64,000 nucleotides of DNA from Pseudomonas nicosulfuronedens (GCF_005877905.1 NZ_SWDV01000024.1:1-64000), one strand, 5' to 3'. Counted from the first letter of the stretch, positions 38,205 to 47,480 are shown. The notes: generated by a model not told the origin, from the sequence alone. Translations and numbers: made by a program.

Positions 38205-38959
38205 CACCCGTTGTGCTTTCTACGCGCCGCCACTGGGCGCTGGGCCTGGCCGGGCTCATCATCCTGCTCGGCCTCTGGTGGCTCGGCGTGCGGCTGTTCG
38301 GTGGCGACGGCCTGGGGCAGCTGTTCTCGCCCCAGGCGACCTTCACCAGCCTGGGCGAGCTGCTGGCCCGCCCGGAGCTGTACGAGCATGTGCTGGTCAG
38401 CCTGAAACGGGTGCTGCTGGGCCTGCTGCTGGCCCTGGCGGTCGGCGTGCCGCTGGGCTTGCTGGTGGGCGCCTCGCGTCACCTGGAGGCGGCGACCACG
38501 CCGGCCTTCCAGTTCCTGCGGATGATCTCGCCGCTGTCGTGGATGCCCATCGCAGTAATGCTGATGGGCGTGGGCGACTCGCCGATCTACTTCCTCCTGG
38601 CGTTTGCCGCAGTCTGGCCGATCCTGCTCAATACCGCCGCCGGCGTACGCCAGCTCGATCCGCGCTGGCTGCAGTTGTCGAGGAGCCTCAGCGCGACGCC
38701 GTTCGAAACGCTGCGCAAGGTCATCCTGCCCGGCGTGCTCGGTCACGTGTTGACCGGTGTACGCCTGGCCATCGGGATTCTCTGGATCGTGCTGGTGCCC
38801 TGCGAAATGCTCGGCGTCAGCGCGGGGCTCGGTTACTACATCCTCGACACGCGGGATCGCCTGGCTTACTCGGAACTGATGGCCATGGTGTTGCTGATCG
38901 GCGTGCTGGGCTTCGCCCTGGATGCTCTGGCGCGCAGCCTGTACCGACGTCGAAGCTGA
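38201..38959 (+). CDS. ABC transporter permease, sulfonate type (SsuC/TauC-like)
   Basis: The 252-residue protein has six predicted membrane helices and the EAA loop region LQLSRSLSATPFETLRKVIL then PGVLGHVLTGVRLAIG. It starts at GTG 38201, overlapping the stop of the binding-protein gene by four bases, with a GAGGAG site upstream. It forms the importer with the products at 36203 and 37005. Confidence 0.92.
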   Translation: MTPVVLSTRRHWALGLAGLIILLGLWWLGVRLFGGDGLGQLFSPQATFTSLGELLARPELYEHVLVSLKRVLLGLLLALAVGVPLGLLVGASRHLEAATTPAFQFLRMISPLSWMPIAVMLMGVGDSPIYFLLAFAAVWPILLNTAAGVRQLDPRWLQLSRSLSATPFETLRKVILPGVLGHVLTGVRLAIGILWIVLVPCEMLGVSAGLGYYILDTRDRLAYSELMAMVLLIGVLGFALDALARSLYRRRS

Positions 38960-38972
38960 AACGGCAGGAACG

Positions 38973-39001
38973 AAAAGCCGGATCTCGTGATCCGGCTTTT
39001 T
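38973..39001. terminator. Bidirectional rho-independent terminator
   Basis: AAAAGCCGGATC, tcgt, GATCCGGCTTTTT forms a perfect stem of about 12 pairs with a run of T in both directions. It sits in the 46-base gap between two convergent permease genes and should end both transcripts. Confidence 0.92.
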
Positions 39002-39005
39002 CAGG

Positions 39006-39698
39006 TCAGGCCGCCTTGCGGTAAGCCGGCCGTAGCTTCGTGAGCAGCGCCGCCACCAGATCCAGCGCCGAACACAGCACGAAGTAGAGCAGCGCGACGA
39101 ACAGGAAGACCTCGGTGGGATGCACCATCACCCGGTTGCTCACCTGCGTTGCGACGAAGGACAGCTCGCCGACGCCGATCACGTAGGCCAGCGAAGTGTC
39201 CTTGATCAGCGAGACCCATTGGTTGAGGAAGGACGGCAGCATGATCGGCAGCGCCTGCGGCAGGATCACCAGCGTGAGCACCTGCCACGGCCGCAGCCCC
39301 AGCGCGCGGGCGGCGTCCCACTGGCCGTTGGGCAGGCTTTCGATGCCGGCATGCACCGAGTGCGCAAGGTAGGCACCGCCGATCAGCGACAGCGCGCAGA
39401 CCACGGTGCCCAGCGCTGGCACGTCGACATGGAAGACGATGGGCAGCAGGAAGTAGGTCCAGAAGATCAGCATCAGCACCGGGATGGCGCGGAAAAAACC
39501 GAGGAACGCCACCAGCAACAGGCGTGGCTTGCCGCGCAACACCGACAGCGCAATGCCCAGGACCAGCCCGATCACCGCCGAGGCGATGCCGGAGGCCAGC
39601 GCGAGGACGACGGTCAGCGCCGCGCCACCCAGCGGGCCGTCCGGGTAAGCGCCGATGAGGCAGTAGGACAGGTTGTCCGAGATCACCGAGAACTCCAT
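39006..39698 (-). CDS. Amino-acid-type ABC transporter permease (HisM/GltK-like)
   Basis: The 230-residue inner-membrane protein has the polar-amino-acid permease family segments FFRAIPVLMLIFWTYFLLP and the EAA loop DAARALGLRPWQVLTLVILP. It pairs with the similar permease at 39700, whose stop is one base before this start. The binding protein lies upstream, but no ATPase gene of this class is found in the window, so the pair must borrow one encoded elsewhere. Confidence 0.9.
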   Translation of the reverse strand: MEFSVISDNLSYCLIGAYPDGPLGGAALTVVLALASGIASAVIGLVLGIALSVLRGKPRLLLVAFLGFFRAIPVLMLIFWTYFLLPIVFHVDVPALGTVVCALSLIGGAYLAHSVHAGIESLPNGQWDAARALGLRPWQVLTLVILPQALPIMLPSFLNQWVSLIKDTSLAYVIGVGELSFVATQVSNRVMVHPTEVFLFVALLYFVLCSALDLVAALLTKLRPAYRKAA

Positions 39699-39699
39699 G

Positions 39700-40422
39700 T
39701 CAGGCTCCCTGGCGATAGCGGCGGGTCTGCTGGATCGCCTGGCCCAGCGCTTCGATCAGCGCGATGGCGCCGATGTACAGCAGGGTGGCGATGCCGAACG
39801 CCTGAAAGGTCTTGAACGTCTGCGTCTCCACCTGGCGCGAGGCGTAGGACAGCTCGGCGAGCCCGATGGCCATGGCCAGCGAGGAGTTCTTCAACGCGTT
39901 CATGTATTGCCCCATCAACGGCGGCAGCGCCGTACGCAGCGCCTGGGGCAGGATCACCCAGCGCCACACCTGTAGCGGGCGAAGGCCCAGCGCCATGCCG
40001 GCCTCGCGCTGCTGCGGGCGCACCGAGGCGATGCCAGCGCGGAACTCTTCGGCGATGAAGGCCGTGGTGTAGAGGGTCAGGCCCCAGGCGGCGGCGAGGA
40101 ATTCGAACGACGGCCAGGTCAGCCCGGCCAACTCATGGGGTGAGTTGAGCCAGAACACCAGTTCCTCTGGCATCAGCGCCGGCAAACCGAAGTACCAGAA
40201 GAACAGTTGCACCAGCAGCGGTGTGTTGCGAAACAGAGCGAGATAGGCCCGAGCGGGCCACGACAGCCAGCGTGACTTTGCCTGCCGGGCGATGGCCAGC
40301 GGCGCGCCGAGCAGGGTAGCGATGACACAGCAGAACAGGGAAATACCCAGCGTAAGCAGGAAGCCGTCGAGCAGCCAGCTCAGGTAGGTCGGGGCGAGCA
40401 GTTCGCCGAACATGTGGCGCAT
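39700..40422 (-). CDS. Amino-acid-type ABC transporter permease (HisQ/GltJ-like)
   Basis: The 240-residue permease has the family motifs LALFRNTPLLVQLFFWYFG and EAGMALGLRPLQVWRWVILP, with about five membrane helices. It lies 67 bases after the binding-protein gene and one base before its partner permease on the same strand. Confidence 0.9.
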   Translation of the reverse strand: MRHMFGELLAPTYLSWLLDGFLLTLGISLFCCVIATLLGAPLAIARQAKSRWLSWPARAYLALFRNTPLLVQLFFWYFGLPALMPEELVFWLNSPHELAGLTWPSFEFLAAAWGLTLYTTAFIAEEFRAGIASVRPQQREAGMALGLRPLQVWRWVILPQALRTALPPLMGQYMNALKNSSLAMAIGLAELSYASRQVETQTFKTFQAFGIATLLYIGAIALIEALGQAIQQTRRYRQGA

Positions 40423-40489
40423 CCATCAGCGGGAGAAACGGACACGCCCCGGCGGGCCGGGGCGTGGGGGAGTGCAGGGTCAGAGGTGA

Positions 40490-41302
40490 TCAGCTCTTGT
40501 CGCCGATCTTGTACAGGCGGGCCAGCGGGGTCTTGGTGCTGGGGCCGAACCAGGTGTCGTAGATGGTCTGCGCCTGCCCGTTGGCCTCCAGCTCCGTGAG
40601 GCTCTGGTTGACGAACTCGGTCAGGGCCTTCTCGCCCTTGGGAATGCCGACGCCGATCAGGTCGTTGGAGATGGTGAAAGGCGGCACTTCGTACTTGTCC
40701 TTGTCCGGCACGTTGGCCAGCAGGCCGATCAGTTTCGGGCCGTCCTGGGTGATGGCCTGGACTTGGCCGTTGCGCAGGGCGGTGAAGGCGAAGGGCGTGT
40801 CGTCGTAGGCGATGACCTTGGCACCGGGGAATTTCTCGCGCAGCACGCCCTCGTTGACCGTGCCCTTGTCGACGCCGACGCGCCATTTGTTCAGTTCGTC
40901 CGGCGACTTCAGGCTGCCCTTGCGCACGATGAACTGCTGCCCGGAGGAGAAGTAGGGGATGCTGAAGTCCACCTGCTCGGCGCGCTCGGGGGTAATGGTG
41001 AAGTTGGCCAGCACCAGGTCGACCTTGTTGGCGGTCAGCAGCGGGATGCGGTTGGCCGGGTTGGTCGGCAGGACCTGCAGCTTGACGCCGAGCTTGTCGG
41101 CCAGGGCCTTGGCGTAATCCACATCGAGGCCTTCGATCTGCTTGCTCTTGCCGTCGACGAAGCCGAATGGCGGGTTGCTGTCGAAGGCGGCGACGCGCAG
41201 CACGCCGGCCTTCCTGATGTCGTCCAGGCGGTCGGCATGGGCCAGTCCGGAGAGGACGGCCAGGGCGAGGGCGGTAACGGCAGTGAGTTTCTTCATGAAC
41301 AT
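40490..41302 (-). CDS. Periplasmic amino-acid-type binding protein (ABC transporter)
   Basis: The 270-residue precursor has a Sec signal (cleavage near GLAHAD) and the type II binding-protein fold of the polar amino-acid family: LRVAAFDSNPPFGFVDGKSK, KVDLVLANFTITPERAEQVD and RVGVDKGTVNEGVLREKFPG. ATG 41302 is used; an ATG six bases later is also possible, as the AAGGAG site lies 4 or 10 bases away. Given the sulfur genes on both sides, a sulfur-containing amino acid such as cystine is a fair guess, but nothing in the sequence proves it. Confidence 0.88.
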   Translation of the reverse strand: MFMKKLTAVTALALAVLSGLAHADRLDDIRKAGVLRVAAFDSNPPFGFVDGKSKQIEGLDVDYAKALADKLGVKLQVLPTNPANRIPLLTANKVDLVLANFTITPERAEQVDFSIPYFSSGQQFIVRKGSLKSPDELNKWRVGVDKGTVNEGVLREKFPGAKVIAYDDTPFAFTALRNGQVQAITQDGPKLIGLLANVPDKDKYEVPPFTISNDLIGVGIPKGEKALTEFVNQSLTELEANGQAQTIYDTWFGPSTKTPLARLYKIGDKS

Positions 41303-41656
41303 CCAGCTCCTTGTCGGGCCGCGCTCGTTTGACGGGGTCCCGGAATGATCGAGAGCGGGCGCTCGAGGGTGGGAGAAGCCCGCTTTAGAGCGGCGGGGGT
41401 CGCCCGCCGGCGAGGCCGAGTGTGGCAGCGTGATGGTGGCGCGGAGAAGGAATGAATTGGTCTATCTAATAACCAGAAGAAATATAAAATAACAACATGG
41501 ATAACCATTTTGGTGGATCAATATCCAGGGCAGCAGCCTCGCTCCTACGAAGAACGCCGCCTCAGCGCGTAGGATGGGTGGAGCTTGCGATACCCATCAT
41601 CGAAGTGGACAGGTATCGATGGGTATCGCTTCGCTCCACCCATCCTACGAAAACAG
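41303..41656. other. Intergenic region with AT-rich promoter island and repeat copy 4
   Basis: No gene is seen in these 354 bases. An AT-rich stretch at about 41445-41510 (AAATATAAAATAACAACATG) is the likely promoter of the - strand amino-acid transporter operon. A half REP (CCTCGCTCCTACGAAGAACG) lies at about 41537 and the large palindrome at 41568-41649. Confidence 0.6.
41568..41649. repeat. Imperfect palindrome, copy 4 of the four-copy family
   Basis: Left arm CGTAGGATGGGTGGAGCTTG then CGATACCCATC; right arm GGGTATCGCTTCGCTCCACC then CATCCTACG. It directly follows the stop of the SsuA-like gene on the - strand and could end that transcript. Confidence 0.85.
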
Positions 41657-42586
41657 TCAGGGCCTCCAGCGGGCAGCGTTGATATCCACGGCGCGCGGCA
41701 GGATGCGCTCGGCGAGGAACAGGTCGGCGGTGCGTTGCTGCGCGGCGATGTCGGCATCGCCCAGTGGGTGGATAGGCGAAGGAGGGCGGTGCTTGAAGGT
41801 TTCCGCAATGACTTCCGGGGAGAGCCCGGTGACGCGCGCCATGATCGCCACGCTGCCGGCTTCGTCGCTGCGGGTCAGGGCTTCGGCCTGATTGAGGCTA
41901 TCCAGCACCTGATGGATGAAGTCGGGATGGGCTCCGGCGTACTCACGGCTGGACAGGTAGAACGGCCCGCTCAGGCCAACCTCGGTTCCGTCCGCCAGTA
42001 AGCGCGCGCTGCCGCCCAGCAGCAGCGCCGAGTACCACGGGTCCCAGATCGCCCAGGCGTCCACCTTGTCGCTTTCGAAGGCGGCGCGGGCATCGGCCGG
42101 CGTCAGGTACAGCGGTTGGATATCGCGCAGGGCCAGGCCGGCTTGCTGCAACAGGCGCAGCAGCAGGTTGTGCGAGCTGGAGCCCTTCTGGAAAGCCACA
42201 CGCTTGCCTTTGAGGTCGGCCACGCTGCGGATCGGACTGTCCTTGGGCACCACCACGGTCTCCGCCTGCGGTTTGGGCGGCTCGACGCCGACATAGAGCA
42301 GGTCGGCGCCGGCGGCCTGGGCGAAGATCGGCGGGATATCGCCAGTGGAACCCAGGTCCAGGCTGCCGACGTTCAGGGCTTCGAGCATCTGCGGCCCGGC
42401 GGGGAATTCGATCCATTGGATCTGTGTCTGCGGGAAGCGTTTCTCCAGCAAGCCATGCTCCTTGGCCAGCACCAGGCTGACCGAGGCCTTCTGATAGCCA
42501 ATGCGCAGTTGCGCCGGGTCTTGCGCCTGCGCTGTACCTGCCACGATCAGCAGCAGCCCGGCGAGCAATCGATGAAACAGCGTCAC
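41657..42586 (-). CDS. Aliphatic-sulfonate-type periplasmic binding protein (SsuA-like)
   Basis: The 309-residue precursor has a Sec signal (cleavage near GTAQAQ) and SsuA-family segments: LRIGYQKASVSLVLAKEHGL, GSLDLGSTGDIPPIFAQAAG, GKRVAFQKGSSSHNLLLRLL and AWAIWDPWYSALL. It should bind a sulfonate. It begins at GTG with AAGGA eight bases upstream, only four bases after the aldo/keto reductase stop. No ssuB or ssuC is adjacent, so it may work with the ABC pair at 36203-38959 or another set. Confidence 0.9.
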   Translation of the reverse strand: MTLFHRLLAGLLLIVAGTAQAQDPAQLRIGYQKASVSLVLAKEHGLLEKRFPQTQIQWIEFPAGPQMLEALNVGSLDLGSTGDIPPIFAQAAGADLLYVGVEPPKPQAETVVVPKDSPIRSVADLKGKRVAFQKGSSSHNLLLRLLQQAGLALRDIQPLYLTPADARAAFESDKVDAWAIWDPWYSALLLGGSARLLADGTEVGLSGPFYLSSREYAGAHPDFIHQVLDSLNQAEALTRSDEAGSVAIMARVTGLSPEVIAETFKHRPPSPIHPLGDADIAAQQRTADLFLAERILPRAVDINAARWRP

Positions 42587-42590
42587 AGGC

Positions 42591-43634
42591 TCATTCCTTC
42601 CAGTCGTGGGAGGGCTTTTCCCAGAGATTGATCCCGCCTTCCACGGCGAAGCGGTCGATCTCCGCCACTTCCTCCACGCTGAAGGTCAGGTTATCCAGCG
42701 CGGCAACGTTCTCGATGATCTGCTCCGGCCGGCTGGCGCCGATCAAGGCAGAGGTCACCCGGGCGTCGCGCAGCACCCAGGCCAGTGCCAGTTGCGCCAG
42801 GCTCTGGCCACGGCGTTGCGCGATGTCATTCAGCGCGCGGGCGCGCCGCAGGTTGTCTTCGGACAGGTGCTCCGGTCGCAGCGAGGCGCCACCGGGTTGG
42901 TTCACTCGCGCATCCGCCGGCACGCCGTTCAGGTAGCGGTCGGTCAGTAGCCCCTGGGCCAGTGGAGTGAAGGCAATGACGCCCGTGCCCAGCTCGTCGG
43001 TGGTGGCCAGCAGGTCCTTTTCCACCCAGCGGTTGAACAGGTTGTAGGCCGGCTGGTGGATCAGCAGCGGTACTTTCCAGTCCTTCAGCAAGACAGCCAG
43101 CTCGGCGGTCTTGCCGGCGGAATAGGACGAGATGCCCACGTACAGCGCCTTGCCCTGCTGCACGGCGCTGGCCAGTGCGCCGGCGGTTTCTTCCAACGGC
43201 GTGTCCGGATCGAAACGGTGTGAATAGAAGATGTCCACATAGTCCAGGCCCAGACGTTTCAAGCTCTGGTCGAGGCTGGAGAGCAGGTACTTGCGCGAGC
43301 TGCCGCCCTGTCCGTAGGGACCGGGCCACATGTCCCAGCCGGCCTTGGTCGAGATGACCAGCTCGTCGCGGTAGGCGGCGAAGTCTTCGCGCAGCAGGCG
43401 GCCGAAGTTGAGCTCGGCGCTGCCGTAGGGCGGGCCATAGTTGTTGGCCAGGTCGAAGTGGTTGATGCCCAGGTCGAAGGCGGTGCGTAACAGAGCTCGC
43501 TGGCGGTCCAGCGGCACGCTGTCGCCGAAGTTGTGCCACAGGCCGAGGGAAAGGGCCGGCAGTACCAGCCCGCTGCGGCCGACGCGGCGGTAGGGGACGC
43601 GCTGGTAGCGGTCAGGGTGGGCGAGGTAGGTCAT
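42591..43634 (-). CDS. Aldo/keto reductase (YghZ / L-glyceraldehyde-3-phosphate reductase-like)
   Basis: The 347-residue NADPH-dependent enzyme has the AKR layout: Asp and Tyr of the active site in FDLANNYGPPYGSAELNFG, the Lys in ELVISTKAGWDMWPGPYGQG, and the His in YVDIFYSHRFDPDTPLEET. The GPYGQGGSSRKYLLSSLDQS segment is typical of the YghZ branch. It would reduce an aldehyde or ketone. It lies between a flavin monooxygenase and the SsuA-like gene, so the aldehyde made by desulfonation is a candidate substrate. Confidence 0.9.
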   Translation of the reverse strand: MTYLAHPDRYQRVPYRRVGRSGLVLPALSLGLWHNFGDSVPLDRQRALLRTAFDLGINHFDLANNYGPPYGSAELNFGRLLREDFAAYRDELVISTKAGWDMWPGPYGQGGSSRKYLLSSLDQSLKRLGLDYVDIFYSHRFDPDTPLEETAGALASAVQQGKALYVGISSYSAGKTAELAVLLKDWKVPLLIHQPAYNLFNRWVEKDLLATTDELGTGVIAFTPLAQGLLTDRYLNGVPADARVNQPGGASLRPEHLSEDNLRRARALNDIAQRRGQSLAQLALAWVLRDARVTSALIGASRPEQIIENVAALDNLTFSVEEVAEIDRFAVEGGINLWEKPSHDWKE

Positions 43635-43681
43635 GGAGGCTCCTGGGTAGAAGGGCCGCAGTGGGGACGGCCCGCGGATCG

Positions 43682-45004
43682 TCAGATCGTGTAGCGGTTG
43701 GCCGGGCGCTTCAGCCCGAGGTGGTCACGCAGGGTGCTGCCGCTGTAGTCGCGGCGGAACAGTCCGCGTCGCTGCAGCTCGGGGACGACGTGATTGGCCA
43801 CATCCTCCAGGCCGCCGGGCAGGTGCGGCACCAGCACGTTGAAGCCGTCGGCGGCGCCGCCTTCGAACCAGGCCTGGAGCTCGTCGGCGATCTGTGTCGG
43901 CGTGCCGATCAGGCTGTAGTGCCCGCGTCCGCCAGCGATGCGCCGGCCCAACTGGGCAAGGGTCAGGTTCTCGCGCCCGGCCAGTTCGGTGAGCAGCAAC
44001 TGGCGGCTGCGCTGGCCACTGTCGGTGAGCGGCAGTTCGGGCAGCGGGCCGTCCAGCGGGTAGGCGGAGAGGTCGAAGTTGCCGAGCATGCGCGACAGCA
44101 GCGCAACGCCAACCTGCGGTTCCACCAGCTCCTGGAATGCCTCGAATTTCTCCTGCGCCTCGGCCTGGCTCTGGCCGATCACCACGAACACGCCGGGCAT
44201 GATGCGCAGGTCATCCGCGCTGCGGCCGAAGCGTGGCAAGCGACCTTTCAGGTCGTTGTAGAAGTCGCGCGCGGCGGCCAGTGAAGTCTGCGCGGTGAAC
44301 ACCACCTCGGCGGTCTGCGCGGCCAGCTCGCGGCCGGTTTCGGAGCTGCCGGCCTGGACGATCACCGGGCGTCCCTGGGGCGGGCGCGCCACGTTGAGTG
44401 GCCCCTGCACGCGGAAGTGCTCGCCCTCGTGGTTCAGCACATGCAGCTTGGCCGGGTCGTAGTACTGGCCGCTGGCCTTGTCACGGGTGAAGGCGTCGTC
44501 TTCCCAGCTGTCCCACAGGCCGGTGACCACCTGGTGGAACTCCCGTGCGCGGGCATAGCGCTCGGCGTGGCCGAAGTGTTCCTGACGGTTGAAGTTCAGC
44601 GCTTCGGCAGCGGCGTCGGAGGTCACCAGGTTCCAGCCGGCACGTCCACCGGACAGGTGATCGAGCGAGGCGAACTTGCGCGCCACGTGGTACGGCTCGT
44701 TGTAGCTGGTGGTCACGGTGCCCACCAGGCCGATGCGTTCGGTCACCGCCGCCAGCGCCGAGAGCAGCGTCAGCGGCTCGAAGTGGTCGGAGCGCGCCAT
44801 GCGGCTGGCGATTTCGGCCGTGGGCGCGGCCACGCTGTCGGCAACGAAGACGGCGTCGAACTTCGCGGCCTCGGCTACTTGCGCCAGGCGCTTGTAGAGA
44901 GGGAAGTCGAGGCCGCCGTTGGCCGGTACATCCGGGTGGCGCCACGCCGAGACGTGGTGACCGGTGGCCATGATGAAGGCGCCAAGGGAAAGGGTGCGTG
45001 TCAT
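43682..45004 (-). CDS. FMNH2-dependent monooxygenase, LLM class (NtaA/SnaA/DszA type)
   Basis: The 440-residue protein belongs to the bacterial luciferase-like monooxygenases of the NtaA/SnaA/DszA group: LGAFIMATGHHVSAWRHPDV near the start, HLSGGRAGWNLVTSDAAAEA and GRPVIVQAGSSETGRELAAQ. It needs reduced FMN from a separate reductase, which is not encoded in the window. Such enzymes oxidise C-S or C-N bonds. ATG 45004 was chosen for the conserved MTRTLSLGAF start; the frame extends to 45040. The setting between a TonB receptor and sulfonate genes supports a sulfur-acquisition role. Confidence 0.9.
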   Translation of the reverse strand: MTRTLSLGAFIMATGHHVSAWRHPDVPANGGLDFPLYKRLAQVAEAAKFDAVFVADSVAAPTAEIASRMARSDHFEPLTLLSALAAVTERIGLVGTVTTSYNEPYHVARKFASLDHLSGGRAGWNLVTSDAAAEALNFNRQEHFGHAERYARAREFHQVVTGLWDSWEDDAFTRDKASGQYYDPAKLHVLNHEGEHFRVQGPLNVARPPQGRPVIVQAGSSETGRELAAQTAEVVFTAQTSLAAARDFYNDLKGRLPRFGRSADDLRIMPGVFVVIGQSQAEAQEKFEAFQELVEPQVGVALLSRMLGNFDLSAYPLDGPLPELPLTDSGQRSRQLLLTELAGRENLTLAQLGRRIAGGRGHYSLIGTPTQIADELQAWFEGGAADGFNVLVPHLPGGLEDVANHVVPELQRRGLFRRDYSGSTLRDHLGLKRPANRYTI

Positions 45005-45101
45005 TTCGGTTGTCCTGTGTGTCCGTTGGGGAGGACGCAAGGCTGCGGGTTCGATCTCATGGACGGCGCCGGGGCGAGCCGACGCCGCGTATTGCTCGCG
45101 A

Positions 45102-47360
45102 TCAGAAGTCCTTGCGCAGCTCTACGCCGAAGTAGCGACCGTCGTCGCGCGGCACCATGCGGTAGATGTAGCTGCCGCCGCTGGCCAGCAGGGGCGAGTA
45201 GGACTTGTCGGTGAGGTTCTTGCCCAGCAGGGCGACACGCCAGCCGTCGTTGTAGTCGGCCAGGGCGATGCTGGCGTTCCACAGGCCGTAGGCGCCCTGG
45301 ATGGTGTCGGGGTTCTGGCTGAGGTCGTACTGCACCTTGTCCTGCCAGCTGTAGTCGGTGCCCAGCTCCACATCCAGGCCGCTGTCCAGCGGGATGCTGT
45401 AGTCGGCGCGCACGTAGCTCTTCCAGTCCGGGGTAAAGGGCAGCGGCTTGCCGTCGACGTTGCAGCTGGACGCCGCGCCAGCCGGGCAGGCGAAGCTGTC
45501 CACGCGGGCCTTGGTGTAGGCGAGGGCGCCGGAGAACTTGAGCTGGTGCGTGGCCTGGTAGCTGAAGTCCAGCTCGGCGCCTTCGGTCTTCACCTTGCCG
45601 GCGTTGATCAGACGAGTCACCACCTGGCCTGCGACTGTGTCGTAGAAGTTCGCCTGATAGTTGTCGTAGACCGTGTGGAAGACCGCGAGGTTGGCGGTCA
45701 GGCGGTTATCCAGTGCGGTGGCTTTCAGCCCGGCTTCCCAGGAGTTGGAAGTCTCCGGCTTGAGTGCCTCAGTGTCGCGCGGCTGCATGTTGAAGAATAC
45801 GTTGTACGCCGGGCCCTTGTAGCCGCGCGAGTAGGTGACGTAGCTGGTGAGCTGCTCGCTGAGGTCGTACTGCAGGCCCAGACGGCCGGACCAGCCGTCC
45901 TCATCGGTGGAGCCGGAGCTGGAAGTGGAGGGCTGGATGCCGGTCACCGCCGTAGCCGAAGTGGAACGGCGGCGGTGGTCGTACTCCAGGTCGTCGTGGG
46001 TGTAGCGCAGGCCGGCGATACCACGGAAATCCTCGGTGAAGTTCAGCGTGCTCTCGCCGAACACCGCGTAGGTATCGCTGCGCGTGCTGTAGTCGGCCAC
46101 GCCGGTGTTCTGCGCAGTCGTGGAGGTCACCACGCGGCGGTAGGTCTCGTCGTCCACGGCGTGCATGTAGTACAGGCCACCGACGTATTCGAGGAATTCG
46201 CCCTTGGGCGAGGCGAGGCGCAGTTCCTGGGAGTACTGGTCGTAGTTCAGCTCGCCCTTGTCGTGGGAGCTGGGGATGCTCGCGGTGACCTGCGACAGGC
46301 GGTCGCCATCCTGCCACTGGGTGTTGTCCCAGCCGCGCCAGGCGCTGATGGAGGTCAGGGTGTAGTCGCCCAGGTTCCAGTCCAGTTGCGCCGACAGCCC
46401 CTTGTTGGTGTCGTCGACGTGGGTGCGGTAGTCGCTGTTGATCTTGCGGTTGTCGCTGTCCGGCGTCACCGGGCGCAGGGCGTTGGCGAAAGCCGGGCTG
46501 GTGGTGCTGGTGATGACGCCGCTGGGGCCGTCGTCGTTGCCCTTCATGTAGTCGGCGATCAGCGTGACCTTGAGGTCGTCGTTGGGCGTGATCTCGAACT
46601 TGGTGCGTGCGCCGGCACGGTTGTAGCCGTTCACTTCGTGGCCGTTGTAGACGTTGTCGACATTGCCGTCGTAGCTGCCCAGCAACGTAGTGACGCTGGC
46701 CTTGAGCTTGCCGGGGATCAGCGTGCCGCCGATGCCGAAGCGGGTACGGTTCTCGTTGCCGCCACCGAAGTGCGAATAGTCGATGTAGCCGGTGGTTTCG
46801 TCCGGCACTTCGCGGGTCACCACGTTGAGCACGCCGGCCGAGGCGTTCTTGCCGAACAGCGTGCCCTGCGGGCCGCGCAGCACTTCGATGCGCTCGACGT
46901 CGAGCAGGTCCAGGGTCGCCTGCCCGGGACGGCCGAGCACCACGCCGTCGATGACCGTCGACACGCTCGGCTCGACGCCGGGGGAAGTGGAGATAGTCCC
47001 TACGCCGCGAACGAACAGCGAGGTGTCCTTGTTCGAGGCACCGGTACGAAAGTTCAGGCTCGGCACCTGCTGGACGATGCTCGATACGCTGTTGCGGTTG
47101 TCGCGCTCCAGCTGCTCACCGTCGACCACGGAAACGGCCACCGGCACCTTCTGCAGCGATTCCTCACGGCGGGTGGCGGTGACGGTCACTGCCTTGAGCG
47201 TTGGTGCCGAGTCAGCGGACTGGGTGTCGCTGCTGGTGGTTTCGGCGGCCTGCACGCTGCAGGCCAGTGCCCCGATCACGCTGGCGATACCCAGGGCCAA
47301 CGCACTGCGCCGGCCGGTGAATTGCGGACGGCCGAGCGTCCCCCGATGTTGCGATTGCAT
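45102..47360 (-). CDS. TonB-dependent receptor, probable organosulfur uptake (SftP-like)
   Basis: The 752-residue outer-membrane protein has a signal peptide (cleavage near SVQAAE), a TonB box (LKAVTVTATRREESLQKVPV), a plug (VQQVPSLNFRTGASNKDTSL, VERIEVLRGPQGTLFGKNAS) and a barrel ending FGVELRKDF. The plug is of the general TonB-receptor type, not a siderophore STN type, and no Fur box is seen. Location next to a monooxygenase and SsuA-like protein suggests uptake of a sulfonate or sulfate ester, as for SftP. ATG 47360 has an AAGGAG site. The divergent LacI gene and its likely operator lie upstream. Confidence 0.88.
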   Translation of the reverse strand: MQSQHRGTLGRPQFTGRRSALALGIASVIGALACSVQAAETTSSDTQSADSAPTLKAVTVTATRREESLQKVPVAVSVVDGEQLERDNRNSVSSIVQQVPSLNFRTGASNKDTSLFVRGVGTISTSPGVEPSVSTVIDGVVLGRPGQATLDLLDVERIEVLRGPQGTLFGKNASAGVLNVVTREVPDETTGYIDYSHFGGGNENRTRFGIGGTLIPGKLKASVTTLLGSYDGNVDNVYNGHEVNGYNRAGARTKFEITPNDDLKVTLIADYMKGNDDGPSGVITSTTSPAFANALRPVTPDSDNRKINSDYRTHVDDTNKGLSAQLDWNLGDYTLTSISAWRGWDNTQWQDGDRLSQVTASIPSSHDKGELNYDQYSQELRLASPKGEFLEYVGGLYYMHAVDDETYRRVVTSTTAQNTGVADYSTRSDTYAVFGESTLNFTEDFRGIAGLRYTHDDLEYDHRRRSTSATAVTGIQPSTSSSGSTDEDGWSGRLGLQYDLSEQLTSYVTYSRGYKGPAYNVFFNMQPRDTEALKPETSNSWEAGLKATALDNRLTANLAVFHTVYDNYQANFYDTVAGQVVTRLINAGKVKTEGAELDFSYQATHQLKFSGALAYTKARVDSFACPAGAASSCNVDGKPLPFTPDWKSYVRADYSIPLDSGLDVELGTDYSWQDKVQYDLSQNPDTIQGAYGLWNASIALADYNDGWRVALLGKNLTDKSYSPLLASGGSYIYRMVPRDDGRYFGVELRKDF

Positions 47361-47480
47361 AGCCACTCCTTCGTACCCTGGTCCGCCCTCGGTGCTCTTT
47401 TGCCGGGGCGACTTTTTTCTGCGGGACTGTCACGAGCGCTCGCTCGTGCGAGTGGCTGGATCGTTGCGGACAGTTTGTGT

